This document shows positions 24,282-33,144 of a DNA stretch of 64,000 bases, in pieces; the stretch's first letter is position 1; every line of letters begins with the position of its first letter. A program made the translations under genes and the position numbers. This DNA comes from Streptomyces megasporus (GTDB lineage: Bacteria; Actinomycetota; Actinomycetes; Streptomycetales; Streptomycetaceae): positions 186,001-250,000 of the forward strand of contig NZ_JODL01000016.1 in assembly GCF_000718985.1 (NCBI RefSeq), read 5' to 3'. The notes under the pieces are model-generated. The model had not been told where the DNA came from. It searched no databases and saw only the letters and a program-made list of their open reading frames with translations.

Positions 24282-25051
24282 CCAAGCCCCTCCGCCTGGC
24301 CTGCATCGACTCCGACGCCGCGCCGCTGTTCCTGCCCAACGACCCCGTCCGGGGGCGGCGCGGCTACGAGCCGGCCGTCGGCGAGCTGATCGCCGACGAG
24401 CTCGGCCGCCCGCTGGAGTGGGTGTTCCTGCCCTGGGCCGAGATGATCCCCGCCGTGCGGCGCGGCGAGGCCGACGGCGTGCTGTGCGGCCAGGGCGTCA
24501 CCGAGGCCCGTCTGCGGCAGGTGGACTTCACCCGCCCGTACGCGGTCTTCCACGAGTCCGTGCTCGTCCGCCGCGGCGATCCGGTGGGCTCCGCCGAGGA
24601 CCTGCGCGGACGGAAGGTCGCCGCCATCGCGGGCAGCACCAACATGGCGCTGGCCGAGACCTTCGACGGCGCGATCACCGTGCCCTTCGGCGGCGACTCC
24701 GACGACGTGTTCGGGGACATGCTCAAGGCCCTCAAGGCCGGTGAGGTGGACGCGGTCGTCGACGACGACGTCGTCTTCGTGCCGCTGGGCGACCACCCCG
24801 ACTACGAGCTGGCCTTCACCGTCCGCACCGGCAACCGCTGGGCCGTCGGCGTCGCCAAGGACCGCCCGGAGGACCTGGCGGCCCTGGACGGCGCGCTCGG
24901 CCGGATCATCGCCGACGGCCGACTGGCCAAGGCCTGGGCCGAGTGGCTGCCGGCGCTGGAGTACCCCTTCGGCGACGAGACGGACGGCGGGACGGGCGGC
25001 GGGTCCGACGGGACGGGCGGCGGCGCCGGCGGGACGGAGGGCCGGGCATGA
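24278..25051 (+). CDS. Cytosolic solute-binding-protein-fold protein (SBP family 3-like)
   Basis: A 257-residue periplasmic-binding-protein fold: the N-lobe has LRLACIDSDAAPLFLPN and RRGEADGVLCGQGVTEARL, and the hinge and C-lobe have DLRGRKVAAIAGSTNMAL and ALKAGEVDAVVDDDV. These are the hallmarks of amino-acid-binding (family 3) proteins. There is no signal peptide, lipobox or membrane helix, and no ABC permease or ATPase is nearby. The protein should therefore stay in the cytoplasm and act as a sensor, carrier or enzyme accessory. The C-terminal 25 residues are a Gly/Thr/Asp-rich tail. GTG start overlapping the ligase stop and ATGA overlap with the next gene: tight co-translation. Confidence 0.75.
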   Translation: MTKPLRLACIDSDAAPLFLPNDPVRGRRGYEPAVGELIADELGRPLEWVFLPWAEMIPAVRRGEADGVLCGQGVTEARLRQVDFTRPYAVFHESVLVRRGDPVGSAEDLRGRKVAAIAGSTNMALAETFDGAITVPFGGDSDDVFGDMLKALKAGEVDAVVDDDVVFVPLGDHPDYELAFTVRTGNRWAVGVAKDRPEDLAALDGALGRIIADGRLAKAWAEWLPALEYPFGDETDGGTGGGSDGTGGGAGGTEGRA

Positions 25052-25776
25052 GGCCGCTCATCGCCGTGGTCGGCCGCCGCGCCGCGTCCGTCTCCGGCCT
25101 GCGGTTCGCCGCCACCGTCGCCGCCGAGGCCCTGGGCGACGCGGTGTTCGCGGCCGGCGGCGAACCGCTGATCCTGCACGGCGGACCGCGCGCCGAACTG
25201 CCCGAACTGCCGGGCCGGTTGGCCCGGTTCGACGGTGTGCTGATGCCGGGCGGGTCGGACCTCGATCCGGCCCGCTACGGGCAGCAGCCGCACCCCGAGA
25301 CCCGGCCCGACCATCCCGAACAGGACGACCTCGACCTCGCGGTGGCCCGGGCCGTGCTCGACCTGGGCCTGCCCACCCTGGCCGTCTGCCGCGGCCTGCA
25401 GGTGCTCAACACCGTCTGCGGCGGCACCCTGAACCAGCACCTGGCCCAGGGCCCCGTCGAGCACCTCGACGGCCACCACACCGTCACGGCCGAGGCCGGC
25501 TCGCGTCTGGCGGCCGTGGTGGGGTCCGAGCCCTTCGAGGTCTCCTCCTACCACCACCAGGCCGTCGACCGGCTCGGCGACGACCTGCGCGTGGTGGCGC
25601 GGGCGACCGACGGCTGCGTCGAGGCGGTGGAGCACACGACGGCGGACGTGCTCGCCGTGCAGTGGCACCCGGAGGACCTGTTCGACACCTCCAAGCAGGA
25701 CGGCGCCCTCTTCCGCGACCTCGTCGAACGCGCCGCGAACCGACGTGCCGCAACCCGAAAGGAGCGCGCAGCATGA
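25048..25776 (+). CDS. Gamma-glutamyl-gamma-aminobutyrate hydrolase family (PuuD-like), copy 1
   Basis: A 242-residue class I glutamine-amidotransferase fold (peptidase C26). The triad is Cys114 in LAVCRGLQVLN and His207-x-Glu209 in VQWHPEDLF. The N-terminal VDG-type motif is GVLMPGGSDLDPARYG. PuuD enzymes cleave gamma-glutamyl amides to release glutamate. Following a gamma-glutamyl ligase, this is the deglutamylation step. ATG overlaps the upstream stop and the downstream ATG overlaps its stop. Confidence 0.88.
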   Translation: MRPLIAVVGRRAASVSGLRFAATVAAEALGDAVFAAGGEPLILHGGPRAELPELPGRLARFDGVLMPGGSDLDPARYGQQPHPETRPDHPEQDDLDLAVARAVLDLGLPTLAVCRGLQVLNTVCGGTLNQHLAQGPVEHLDGHHTVTAEAGSRLAAVVGSEPFEVSSYHHQAVDRLGDDLRVVARATDGCVEAVEHTTADVLAVQWHPEDLFDTSKQDGALFRDLVERAANRRAATRKERAA

Positions 25777-27287
25777 CAGCGACCCCGGAGGAACAGGCCC
25801 TCGCCACCCGCGCCGAGCTGGAGAAGCGCTTCGCCGCACTGTCCCTCCCCAACCGGCTGTACATCGACGGGAAGCCGGTCGACGCCGCCGACGGCGCCAC
25901 GTTCGACCGGATCTCCCCGCGCGACGGCCGGAGGATCACCTCGGTCGCCGAGGGCAAGGCCGAGGACGTCGACCGGGCCGTGGCCAGTGCCCGGAAGGCG
26001 TTCGAGAGCGGCGTCTGGTCGCACCTGGCGCCCCGGAAGCGGCGCGAGGTGCTCCAGAGGCTGGTCCGGCTGGTCGAGGAGCACGCCGAGGAGCTGGCTC
26101 TCCTGGAGAGCGTCGACATGGGCAAGCCCTACCGGGACGCCCTCGCCGTCGACATCCGGGTGACCCTCCAGACCCTCTCCTTCTACGCCGAGGCCGTCGA
26201 CAAGTTCTACGACGAGGTGGTCCCCACCGACCGGGACACCCTGGCCACCATCACCCGCGAACCCATCGGGGTCGTCGGCGCGGTGGTCCCGTGGAACTTC
26301 CCGCTGATGATGGCCATCTGGAAGATCGCGCCGGCGCTGGCCTCGGGCAACGCCATGGTCCTCAAGCCGGCCGAGCAGTCCCCGCTGACGGCCCTGCGCT
26401 TCGCCGAACTGGCCACCGAGGCGGGCGTTCCCGACGGCATCCTCAACGTGGTGCCGGGCTTCGGGCCGACCGCCGGCGCCGCCCTGGGACGCCACGGGGA
26501 CGTCGACGCGATCACCTTCACCGGCTCCGGTCCGGTGGGCCGGCTGTTCCTGAGGTACGCGGCCGAGTCCAACCTCAAGGAGGTCTCGCTCGAACTCGGC
26601 GGCAAGTCCCCGCACGTCGTCCTGGCGGACGCCCCGGACCTGCGGACGGTCGCCAAGTACGTCGCGAGCGGCATCTTCTTCAACCAGGGCGAGGCCTGCT
26701 CCGCCGGGTCGCGGCTGCTGGTCCACCGGGACGTCAAGGACGAGCTGCTGGAACTCGTCCTCCAGGAGAGCCGCGAGACCGTCGTCGGCGACCCGCTCGA
26801 CCCGCGCACCGACATCGGCGCGCTGGTGGAGGAGAAGCATCTGGAGCGGGTCCTGGGGTACGTGAACGGCGCCGTGGAGGAGGGCGCCCGACTGATCCTG
26901 GGCGGCGACCGCGTCCTTCGGGAGACCGGCGGGTACTACGTGGAGCCCACCGTCTTCGAGGCCCGGCCCCGGATGCGGATCGCCCGCGAGGAGGTCTTCG
27001 GCCCGGTGCTCTCCGTCATGACCTTCGACGACGCCGACGAGGCGGTGCGGCTGGCCAACGACACCGACTACGGTCTGGCCGCCGCGGTGTGGTCGAAGGA
27101 CCTGTCCACCGCGCACCGCATGGCCCGGGCGATCCGGGCCGGCACCGTGTGGGTCAACAACTACGACGAGAGCGACATCACCGTGCCGTTCGGCGGATAC
27201 CGTCAGTCCGGTTTCGGAATCCCCGACAAGTCCCTGCACGCCCTGGAGAAGTACACCCGGCTGAAGTCGACCTGGATCAAGCTGTGA
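25773..27287 (+). CDS. Aldehyde dehydrogenase (PuuC/gamma-glutamyl-aminoaldehyde type)
   Basis: A 504-residue NAD(P)+-dependent ALDH with catalytic Cys309 (NQGEACSAGSR) and Glu274 (LELGGKSP), 35 residues apart as normal. The cofactor motif is VVPWNFPLMMAIWKIAPALA, and the C-terminal motif PFGGYRQSGFGIP is present. The sequence style (IDGKPVDAADGATFDRISPR) is that of betaine-aldehyde / gamma-glutamyl-gamma-aminobutyraldehyde dehydrogenases. AAAGGAGC precedes the ATG. Placed between two PuuD-like genes, it should oxidise the gamma-glutamylated aldehyde to the acid (inference). Confidence 0.9.
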   Translation: MTATPEEQALATRAELEKRFAALSLPNRLYIDGKPVDAADGATFDRISPRDGRRITSVAEGKAEDVDRAVASARKAFESGVWSHLAPRKRREVLQRLVRLVEEHAEELALLESVDMGKPYRDALAVDIRVTLQTLSFYAEAVDKFYDEVVPTDRDTLATITREPIGVVGAVVPWNFPLMMAIWKIAPALASGNAMVLKPAEQSPLTALRFAELATEAGVPDGILNVVPGFGPTAGAALGRHGDVDAITFTGSGPVGRLFLRYAAESNLKEVSLELGGKSPHVVLADAPDLRTVAKYVASGIFFNQGEACSAGSRLLVHRDVKDELLELVLQESRETVVGDPLDPRTDIGALVEEKHLERVLGYVNGAVEEGARLILGGDRVLRETGGYYVEPTVFEARPRMRIAREEVFGPVLSVMTFDDADEAVRLANDTDYGLAAAVWSKDLSTAHRMARAIRAGTVWVNNYDESDITVPFGGYRQSGFGIPDKSLHALEKYTRLKSTWIKL

Positions 27288-28102
27288 CCGAATTCCACGC
27301 AGAGGGAAGCAAGCTCCCCGGCGACGTCCCCGTCGTCCTCCGCTCCGAGGTGGAGCCGGAGGGCGGCACGGCCGGGAACGACGGGCCGCGGATCGCGGTC
27401 CTGGTCTCGCTGAACTTCCCGGACATGACCGACGAGACCGCCGATCTGGTCCGGAACTTCACCCGGACCGCCCTGACCGCCTTCCGCGACCTGGGCGCCC
27501 GCTGTGAGCTCGTCGAGACCTCCACTCCGCTGGAGGACCTCGGTGATCCGGAGCGGGTCGCCGGGTACGACGGGCTGTTCCTGCTGGGTGGCGGCGACGT
27601 CCACCACGAGCTGTACGGACGCGCCGAAACGGCGCCCCACTCCTACGGCGTGGACCGCCGGGCCGACGAGTTCGCCCTCGCCGCGATCCGCGCGGCGGTC
27701 GACGCCGACCGGCCGGTGCTGGGGGTCTGCCGCGGCTCGCAGTTGGTCAACGTCGCCTTCGGCGGCACGCTCGTACCGGACATCGAGGACTACCGGCTGC
27801 ACCGCGGCGGCCCGGGGAAGCCGATGTTCCTCGACGAGAAGGTGACCGTCACCGAGGGCACCCGGCTGGCGGGCCTCGTCCGGGACACCCGCCTCACCGT
27901 CCGCTCCGGACACCACCAGGCCGTCGCCCGGGTCGGCGACGGACTGGTGGCGGTGGCGCACGCCGACGACGGTGTGATCGAGGGGACCGAGCACCCCGAC
28001 AAGTGGGTGATCGGCGTCCAGTGGCACCCGGAGGACCCGGCCGGCTCGGAGGTCCACCGGACCCGGCTCCTCCGGGGCTTCCTCGACGCCTGCGCGCGTT
28101 AG
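27284..28102 (+). CDS. Gamma-glutamyl hydrolase, PuuD-like, copy 2
   Basis: A 272-residue peptidase C26 homologue distinct from copy 1. The catalytic residues are Cys149 (LGVCRGSQLVN), His248 and Glu250 (VQWHPEDPA). The first about 35 residues (EFHAEGSKLPGDVPVVLRSE) precede the domain and are unusual. GGGDVHHELYGRAE replaces the copy-1 PGGSDLDPARYG motif, so its substrate pocket probably differs. GTG start overlapping the ALDH stop. Last gene before the terminator at 28145. Two hydrolases in one operon suggest either two gamma-glutamyl substrates or sequential hydrolysis. Confidence 0.85.
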   Translation: MTEFHAEGSKLPGDVPVVLRSEVEPEGGTAGNDGPRIAVLVSLNFPDMTDETADLVRNFTRTALTAFRDLGARCELVETSTPLEDLGDPERVAGYDGLFLLGGGDVHHELYGRAETAPHSYGVDRRADEFALAAIRAAVDADRPVLGVCRGSQLVNVAFGGTLVPDIEDYRLHRGGPGKPMFLDEKVTVTEGTRLAGLVRDTRLTVRSGHHQAVARVGDGLVAVAHADDGVIEGTEHPDKWVIGVQWHPEDPAGSEVHRTRLLRGFLDACAR

Positions 28103-28144
28103 GGGGCGCGCACCGAGCGCACCGAACCACTCCCCTCCCCTGGA

Positions 28145-28183
28145 GAAGGCTCCCGGCGGACGCTCCGTCCGCCGGGAGCCTTC
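28145..28183 (+). terminator. Intrinsic terminator of the P450/ligase operon
   Basis: A perfect 18-bp stem (28145-28162 with 28166-28183), loop CTC, beginning GAAGGCTCCCGGCGG and ending CCGGGAGCCTTC. It starts 43 nt after the last PuuD-like gene, marking the 3' end of the catabolic operon. Confidence 0.85.
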
Positions 28184-28383
28184 CGCACGTCGCGCCCCGG
28201 CCCCGTCCCGCCACCACTCCGTCGGGCGAGCCGGGCCGGGGCGATTCGGGGGCGGTTCGGGGGACGCCGTCCCCCGGGCCGGGGAGAGCCGTGGCAACGG
28301 GCCGGCCGCGGGGCGACAGTGCAGGGGAAGGAAGGCCGGCGGTTCGCCGTCCGGCCCGGCCGACTCCGGGAAGGAAGCCCCGC

Positions 28384-29133
28384 ATGACCACCGACCCCCG
28401 CCCCACCGCCGAGGCGCCGCGCGTCGCGATCGTCACCGGCGGCTCCCGCGGCATCGGCCGCGAGACCGTACGCCGACTGGCCGCCGACGGCTGGGCCGTC
28501 GTGGTGAACTACGCCGGCAACGCCCGAGAGGCCGAGGCCGCCGTCGACGAGGCGGGCGGCCGGGCGATCGCCGTCCGGGCGGACGTCGCCGACGAGGCGG
28601 CCGTCGCCACGCTGTTCGACGTGGCCGAGGAGGAGTTCGACGGCGTCGACGCCGTCGTCAACGCGGCGGGCCGGATGTACCTGTCCCCGGTCGCCGACGT
28701 GGACCTGGACGCCCTCGACGCGGTGCACCGCACCAACGTCCGCGGCACCTTCGTGGTGGCGCGGGAGGCGGCCCGCCGGGTCCGCTCCGGAGGCACCATC
28801 CTGCTGTTCTCCACCTCGGCGATCGGCCTGGCCCTCCCGAACTACGCGCCCTACGTCGCGACCAAGGGCGCCGTGGAGGCCATGACCCTGATCCTCGCCC
28901 GCGAGATGCGCGGCCGGGACGTCACCGTCAACACCGTCGCGCCCGGCCCCACCGCCACCGCCCTGTTCCTGGAGGGCAAGGACGAGGAGACCGTCGCCCG
29001 GCTGGCCTCCCAGCCTCCGCTGGAGCGCCTGGGCGCACCCGCCGACATCGCCGAGGTCGTCGCCTTCCTCGTCTCCCCGCGGGGGCACTGGGTCAACGGC
29101 CAGGTCGTCCGCGCCAACGGCGGCATCGTCTGA
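28384..29133 (+). CDS. Short-chain dehydrogenase/reductase
   Basis: A 249-residue classical SDR. The cofactor motif is TGGSRGIG (residues 18-25), the structural motif VNAAG, and the catalytic site has a Ser in FSTSAIG with Tyr157 and Lys161 in YVATK. The C-terminal VNGQVVRANGGIV is typical of FabG-like oxidoreductases. GGGAAGGAAG precedes the ATG. It lies 200 nt past the terminator of the catabolic operon and so is transcribed separately, though it may still serve that pathway. The substrate is unknown. Confidence 0.85.
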   Translation: MTTDPRPTAEAPRVAIVTGGSRGIGRETVRRLAADGWAVVVNYAGNAREAEAAVDEAGGRAIAVRADVADEAAVATLFDVAEEEFDGVDAVVNAAGRMYLSPVADVDLDALDAVHRTNVRGTFVVAREAARRVRSGGTILLFSTSAIGLALPNYAPYVATKGAVEAMTLILAREMRGRDVTVNTVAPGPTATALFLEGKDEETVARLASQPPLERLGAPADIAEVVAFLVSPRGHWVNGQVVRANGGIV

Positions 29134-29202
29134 CCGGGCCGGACGCCGAACCGGACGCCGGGCCGGGCGGGGCTGCGGCGAGAGCCGCGGGACGTGTGCG
29201 GG

Positions 29203-30189
29203 TCACGCCTCCGTGTCGGCGCCCGCCTCGGTGTCCCCGTCGGTCGCACCGGCCTTGTCTTCGCCGTCCGCGCCGTCCGTGCCGTCGGAATCGCCCGTGC
29301 GGTCGGGGCCGTCCGAGTCGCCGTCCAGCGGCAGTTCGTCCAGTCGCGTCTCGTCCACCACCGGCGGAGCCGGCCGGGGCGTCTTGGGCATGACAGCCGC
29401 CTCCGAGTGGGCGCCACAGCCGTAGGCGAGGGAGACCACGCGGCCGTCGGCCGGGGAGAACTCGTTGGCGCACACGCCGAACGCCTGCCGCAGGGAGCCC
29501 GCCATCGGCACGAGGAAGCCGCAGCTCATGCACGTCGCGGGGGCCGCCTGGGCCATGGGCGTCCCGGAGCCGAACGCCTCCTCCCACCGGTCGGCGGCGG
29601 CGTGCAGGCCGAGGCGCGACAGGACGCGGGGCCGGCCCATGCCGATCTCCTCGGCGACCGCGGCGATGCCGCCGCGCGCCGGGGCGCCCGGGAACTCCCC
29701 GGGCTCGTTGGTGGCGACCTCGGCGTCCTCGGCCTCCGCGATGCTGTCGCCCTCCTCGGCCGCCTCCTGCGACAGGACCGAGTTCGGGGGCGGGGCGTCC
29801 GCGCCGGTGAAGCCCGGCTCCAGACGCGGGTCGTCGGCGGCCGTGGGCAGCAGGTCGCCGGGGCCGAGGTCACCCGGACGGAGACGTTCGCTCCAGGGCA
29901 CCCATTCGGGGGCGAGCAGCGCGTCCGGACCGGGCAGCAGGACGGTCTCGTCCAGCGTCACCGTCCGCGCCCGCAGGGCCCGTGCCACCGTGACGGCCCA
30001 CCGCCAGCCGCGGTAGCCCGACTCCAGGCACTCAAAGAAGTGTGTGACGACGCGGTCCCCGTCGGCCACGGCACCCAGATGGTCCCCGACCTTGCCCGGG
30101 AAAGCGGCCTCCTCCGCCGCCTCCCGAGCCAGTTCAACCGCCTCGGCGCACAGGCGATCAGGGGCCCGGCCTCGCATCGCAGCACTCAC
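29203..30189 (-). CDS. DUF3027 protein with a putative zinc-binding centre
   Basis: A 328-residue protein of the actinobacterial DUF3027 family. The N-terminal globular part includes HFFECLESGYRGWRWAVTVA and LPGPDALLAPEWVPWSERL. The central part is acidic. A Cys-rich region follows (TCMSCGFLVPMAGSLRQAFG, VCANEFSPADG, YGCGAHSEA), where four Cys could hold zinc. The C-terminal 50 residues are a low-complexity Asp/Gly/Thr tail. It is convergent with the SDR gene and divergent from the MFS gene. The role is unknown. The neighbourhood (MFS, DUF2771, mqnB, mqnD, csp) looks like conserved streptomycete core genome. Confidence 0.85.
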   Translation of the reverse strand: MSAAMRGRAPDRLCAEAVELAREAAEEAAFPGKVGDHLGAVADGDRVVTHFFECLESGYRGWRWAVTVARALRARTVTLDETVLLPGPDALLAPEWVPWSERLRPGDLGPGDLLPTAADDPRLEPGFTGADAPPPNSVLSQEAAEEGDSIAEAEDAEVATNEPGEFPGAPARGGIAAVAEEIGMGRPRVLSRLGLHAAADRWEEAFGSGTPMAQAAPATCMSCGFLVPMAGSLRQAFGVCANEFSPADGRVVSLAYGCGAHSEAAVMPKTPRPAPPVVDETRLDELPLDGDSDGPDRTGDSDGTDGADGEDKAGATDGDTEAGADTEA

Positions 30190-30421
30190 AAGAATCGATT
30201 CTCTCCTACGCCGTTTCGCGAGCGCGCCTCCCGTAGGCCCAGTTCAGAGCGGGTGAGGACGGAGCGGACCCGGGGACCGCTGCGACGTCCCGACTCCCGC
30301 GATATCGCCGGGTGGAGCGCACTGTCCCTCCACGCTACCCCACGTGGGTCCGCCTCCAACCGTCGCACCTTCAACCAAAAGGCGCCGGGCTGGGCAGCCG
30401 CCGTTGGGGCACACTTGCGAC

Positions 30422-31927
30422 GTGGCAGCCTTCAGGACGCCCCGGCGAGGCGAGGGGCGGTTCCGTCGTACGGCGCGGGCGATCGTCCGCGCCGTACACG
30501 CGCCTCCCCGCGCGCTCGGGCGACGGATCCGCCGGGCGACGCACGCGCAGGGGGCGGGAGAGTCGGGCCTGGGCAAACTCATCGAACTGCACGCCGTGAA
30601 CTCCGCGGGCGACATGATGATCACCGTCGCCCTGGCCTCCACCATCTTCTTCTCCGTCCCCACGGGCGAGGCCCGGGGGCGGGTCGCGCTCTACCTGGCC
30701 GTCACCCTGGCCCCCTTCGCGCTGCTGGCGCCGATCATCGGGCCGCTGCTGGACCGCATCCCGCACGGTCGGCGCGCCGCGATGGCCGGTTCGATGCTGG
30801 CCCGTGCGCTCCTCGCGCTGAGCATGGCGGGGGCGGTGGCCACCGGCAGCCTGGAGCTCTATCCGGCGGCGCTGGGGGTCCTGGTGGCGTCCAAGGCGTA
30901 CGGGGTGGTCAGGTCCGCGGTCGTGCCCAGACTCCTGCCGCACCGCATCTCGCTGGTCAAGGCCAACTCGCGGGTGACGCTGGCCGGTTTGCTGGCCACC
31001 GGCGCCGCGGCGCCGGCGGGGGCGGCGCTGCACGGGCTGGGGCCGTCCTGGCCGCTGTACGGGGCCTTCGTCGTCTTCGTCGTCGGAACGTTCCTGTCCT
31101 TCTCCCTCCCCCACAAGGTGGACTCCGCCAAGGGCGAGCGAAAGGCGTTGCTGTCCGCCTACGAGGCGGCGAACGGCGCCGGGTCCGAGGACGCGCGGGA
31201 GGTCCGGGAGGTCCGGGACGGCGAGCGGGCCGCCGGCGGCGACGCGGTGGGGAGCACCACCGGAACCGCCACCGGAACCGGAGGCGGGGCCGGCCCCGGG
31301 GACGGGAACGGGAACGGGAAGCCGAAGCGGCCCGGACTGCGGACGGTCGGCGCGTCCGTGCTCAACGCGCTGATCGCCAACTCCTCCCTGCGCGCGCTCT
31401 CCGGCTTCCTCACCTTCTTCCTCGCCTTCATGCTGCGCGAGCACCCCCTGCGCGGGCTGGACGCCGTCGTCTCGCTGGGGGTCGTCGCCGTCGCCGCGGG
31501 CGGCGGCAACGCGCTGGGCACGGCGCTGGGCGCCTGGCTGCGGGACCGCGGACCGGAGTTGATCATCGCGTCCGTGCTGGCCATGGCGCTGACCGCGGCC
31601 GTGGTGGCGGCGGTGCTGTACGGCACGGTCACCGTGCCCGTCCTCGCGGCGGCCGCCGGGATGGCGCAGGCGCTGGGCAAGCTCTCCCTGGACGCCCTCA
31701 TCCAGCGGGACGTCCCCGAGGTGGTGCGGACCTCCGCCTTCGCCCGCTCCGAGACGCTGATGCAGATGTCGTGGGTGGTGGGCGGCGCCATCGGGATCGC
31801 GCTGCCGCTGATCGGCCCGGTCGGCATGGGGGTGGCCGGGCTGATCGTCGCGGCGGGCGCGCTCGCGACCGTCCGGCCCCTGTTGTCCGCCGCGCGCCAC
31901 GGCACGCCCCACCCGCGCGTCGCGTGA
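30422..31927 (+). CDS. MFS transporter
   Basis: A 501-residue major facilitator with about 12 helices: a basic N-terminal tail of 45 residues, IELHAVNSAGDMMITVALAS as first helix, and the loop LDRIPHGRRAAM of MFS motif A type. A long hydrophilic central loop (about residues 235-305, Gly/Thr/Asn-rich) follows, then the second six helices. The GTG has no Shine-Dalgarno. A CACACT hexamer at 30410-30415 leaves 6 nt to the GTG, consistent with a leaderless transcript. Substrate unknown. Confidence 0.8.
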   Translation: MAAFRTPRRGEGRFRRTARAIVRAVHAPPRALGRRIRRATHAQGAGESGLGKLIELHAVNSAGDMMITVALASTIFFSVPTGEARGRVALYLAVTLAPFALLAPIIGPLLDRIPHGRRAAMAGSMLARALLALSMAGAVATGSLELYPAALGVLVASKAYGVVRSAVVPRLLPHRISLVKANSRVTLAGLLATGAAAPAGAALHGLGPSWPLYGAFVVFVVGTFLSFSLPHKVDSAKGERKALLSAYEAANGAGSEDAREVREVRDGERAAGGDAVGSTTGTATGTGGGAGPGDGNGNGKPKRPGLRTVGASVLNALIANSSLRALSGFLTFFLAFMLREHPLRGLDAVVSLGVVAVAAGGGNALGTALGAWLRDRGPELIIASVLAMALTAAVVAAVLYGTVTVPVLAAAAGMAQALGKLSLDALIQRDVPEVVRTSAFARSETLMQMSWVVGGAIGIALPLIGPVGMGVAGLIVAAGALATVRPLLSAARHGTPHPRVA

Positions 31928-31954
31928 GGGGAACCGCCGGGTAGCCTGCACGTC

Positions 31955-32449
31955 ATGACGCACACGATCTCCCGGGGCAAGGGCAGCCGCAGCATCCGCA
32001 CTGCCGTAGCCATCGGTGCGGCCACCCTCGGTCTCGTCGTCCTCTCCGCCTGTGAGAAGCCGACCCCCCGAGCGACCGTGACCGTCGGCTCGGACAGCGT
32101 GTCCACGGAAGCGACCTGCTACACGGAGGGCAAGAAGCTGTCGCAGGACAAGGTGCTCTCCTGTGTCAAGAAGAAGACCGACACGTCCATCACGGTCGGC
32201 GAGGGCGACATGCTGCGCATCGGCGTCGATCCCGAGATCGCCGAGACCGGCTGGGTGGTCTTCCTCGGTGAGCGGCCCGTGGTCTCCGAGCCGATCGGCA
32301 AGACCTACCGCAGCTTCTCCAGCGACGGCCTGTTCGCCCAGACCGACGGCACCTCCGCGGACACGGTGCAGCTCAGCGTCGTCGGCTACGACGGCAGCCG
32401 GTACAGCGACGGCGTGTGGCGCATCAACCTCGACCGCGAGGAAGACTGA
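31955..32449 (+). CDS. DUF2771 lipoprotein
   Basis: A 164-residue exported lipoprotein. A basic N-terminus and hydrophobic helix (AVAIGAATLGLVVL) end in the lipobox LSAC, predicting lipid attachment to Cys33. The mature beta-rich domain has two further Cys (ATCYTEG, LSCVKKK), possibly a disulfide. It matches the DUF2771 family in length and in its position next to mqnB. TAGCCT at 31942-31947 lies 7 nt before the ATG with no ribosome site (probable leaderless start). Function unknown. Confidence 0.85.
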   Translation: MTHTISRGKGSRSIRTAVAIGAATLGLVVLSACEKPTPRATVTVGSDSVSTEATCYTEGKKLSQDKVLSCVKKKTDTSITVGEGDMLRIGVDPEIAETGWVVFLGERPVVSEPIGKTYRSFSSDGLFAQTDGTSADTVQLSVVGYDGSRYSDGVWRINLDREED

Positions 32450-32466
32450 CCCCCTCCGGGCCCGCC

Positions 32467-33144
32467 GTGTCCACTCTCGTCGTCACCGCCGTCGCGGCGG
32501 AGCGTGACGCCGTGGCCGCCGCGTGTGCCCCGGCGGGCATCGACGTGCTCGCCGTGGGGGCCGGCCCCGCCGCCGCGGCGGCCCGCACCGCCGCGGCACT
32601 GTCCCGCGCGGCGGCGGACGGACACCCCTACGGCCTGGTGGTCTCGGCGGGCATCGGCGGTGGCTTCCCGCCCCTGGCGCCGGTCGGCTCGGTGGTCGTC
32701 GCCTCCGAGATCGTCGCCGCGGACCTGGGTTCGGAGACGCCCGACGGTCCCGAGCCCTTCACCTCCGTGGCCGACCTGGGCTTCGGCACGACCGTCCACC
32801 GTCCGCACGGCCCGCTGGCGCGGACCGTCGCGGAAGCGGCCGGCGCGGCGCTGGGGCCGGTGCTGACGGTCTCCACCACCACCGGCACCGCCGAACGGGC
32901 GGCGCTGTTGGCGCGGCGCCACCCGGGTGCGCTGGCCGAGGCGATGGAGGGCTTCGGCGTCGCCGAGGCCGCGGCGGTCTGGGGCGTCCCGGTGCTGGAG
33001 GTCCGCTCCGTGTCCAACCCCGTGGGCCCGCGCGACCGCTCGGCCTGGCGGATCGCGGAGGCGCTCGACGCCCTGACGGCCGCATTCGGCAGGATCGTTC
33101 CCGTACTCGACGGTTGGAGGGACCGTGTCCCAGGTGATGTCTGA
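32467..33144 (+). CDS. mqnB: Futalosine hydrolase (menaquinone, futalosine pathway)
   Basis: A 225-residue nucleoside-phosphorylase-fold hydrolase. The N-terminus TLVVTAVAAERDAVAAAC, GLVVSAGIGGGFPPLAPVGS, the substrate-site EAMEGFGVAEAAAVWGVPVL and VRSVSNPVGPRDRSAWRI are characteristic of MqnB. It cleaves futalosine to dehypoxanthinyl futalosine and hypoxanthine in the alternative menaquinone route used by Streptomyces. The GTG at 32467 starts the first beta strand. The mqnD start overlaps its end by 20 nt, so both genes are co-translated. Confidence 0.93.
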   Translation: MSTLVVTAVAAERDAVAAACAPAGIDVLAVGAGPAAAAARTAAALSRAAADGHPYGLVVSAGIGGGFPPLAPVGSVVVASEIVAADLGSETPDGPEPFTSVADLGFGTTVHRPHGPLARTVAEAAGAALGPVLTVSTTTGTAERAALLARRHPGALAEAMEGFGVAEAAAVWGVPVLEVRSVSNPVGPRDRSAWRIAEALDALTAAFGRIVPVLDGWRDRVPGDV

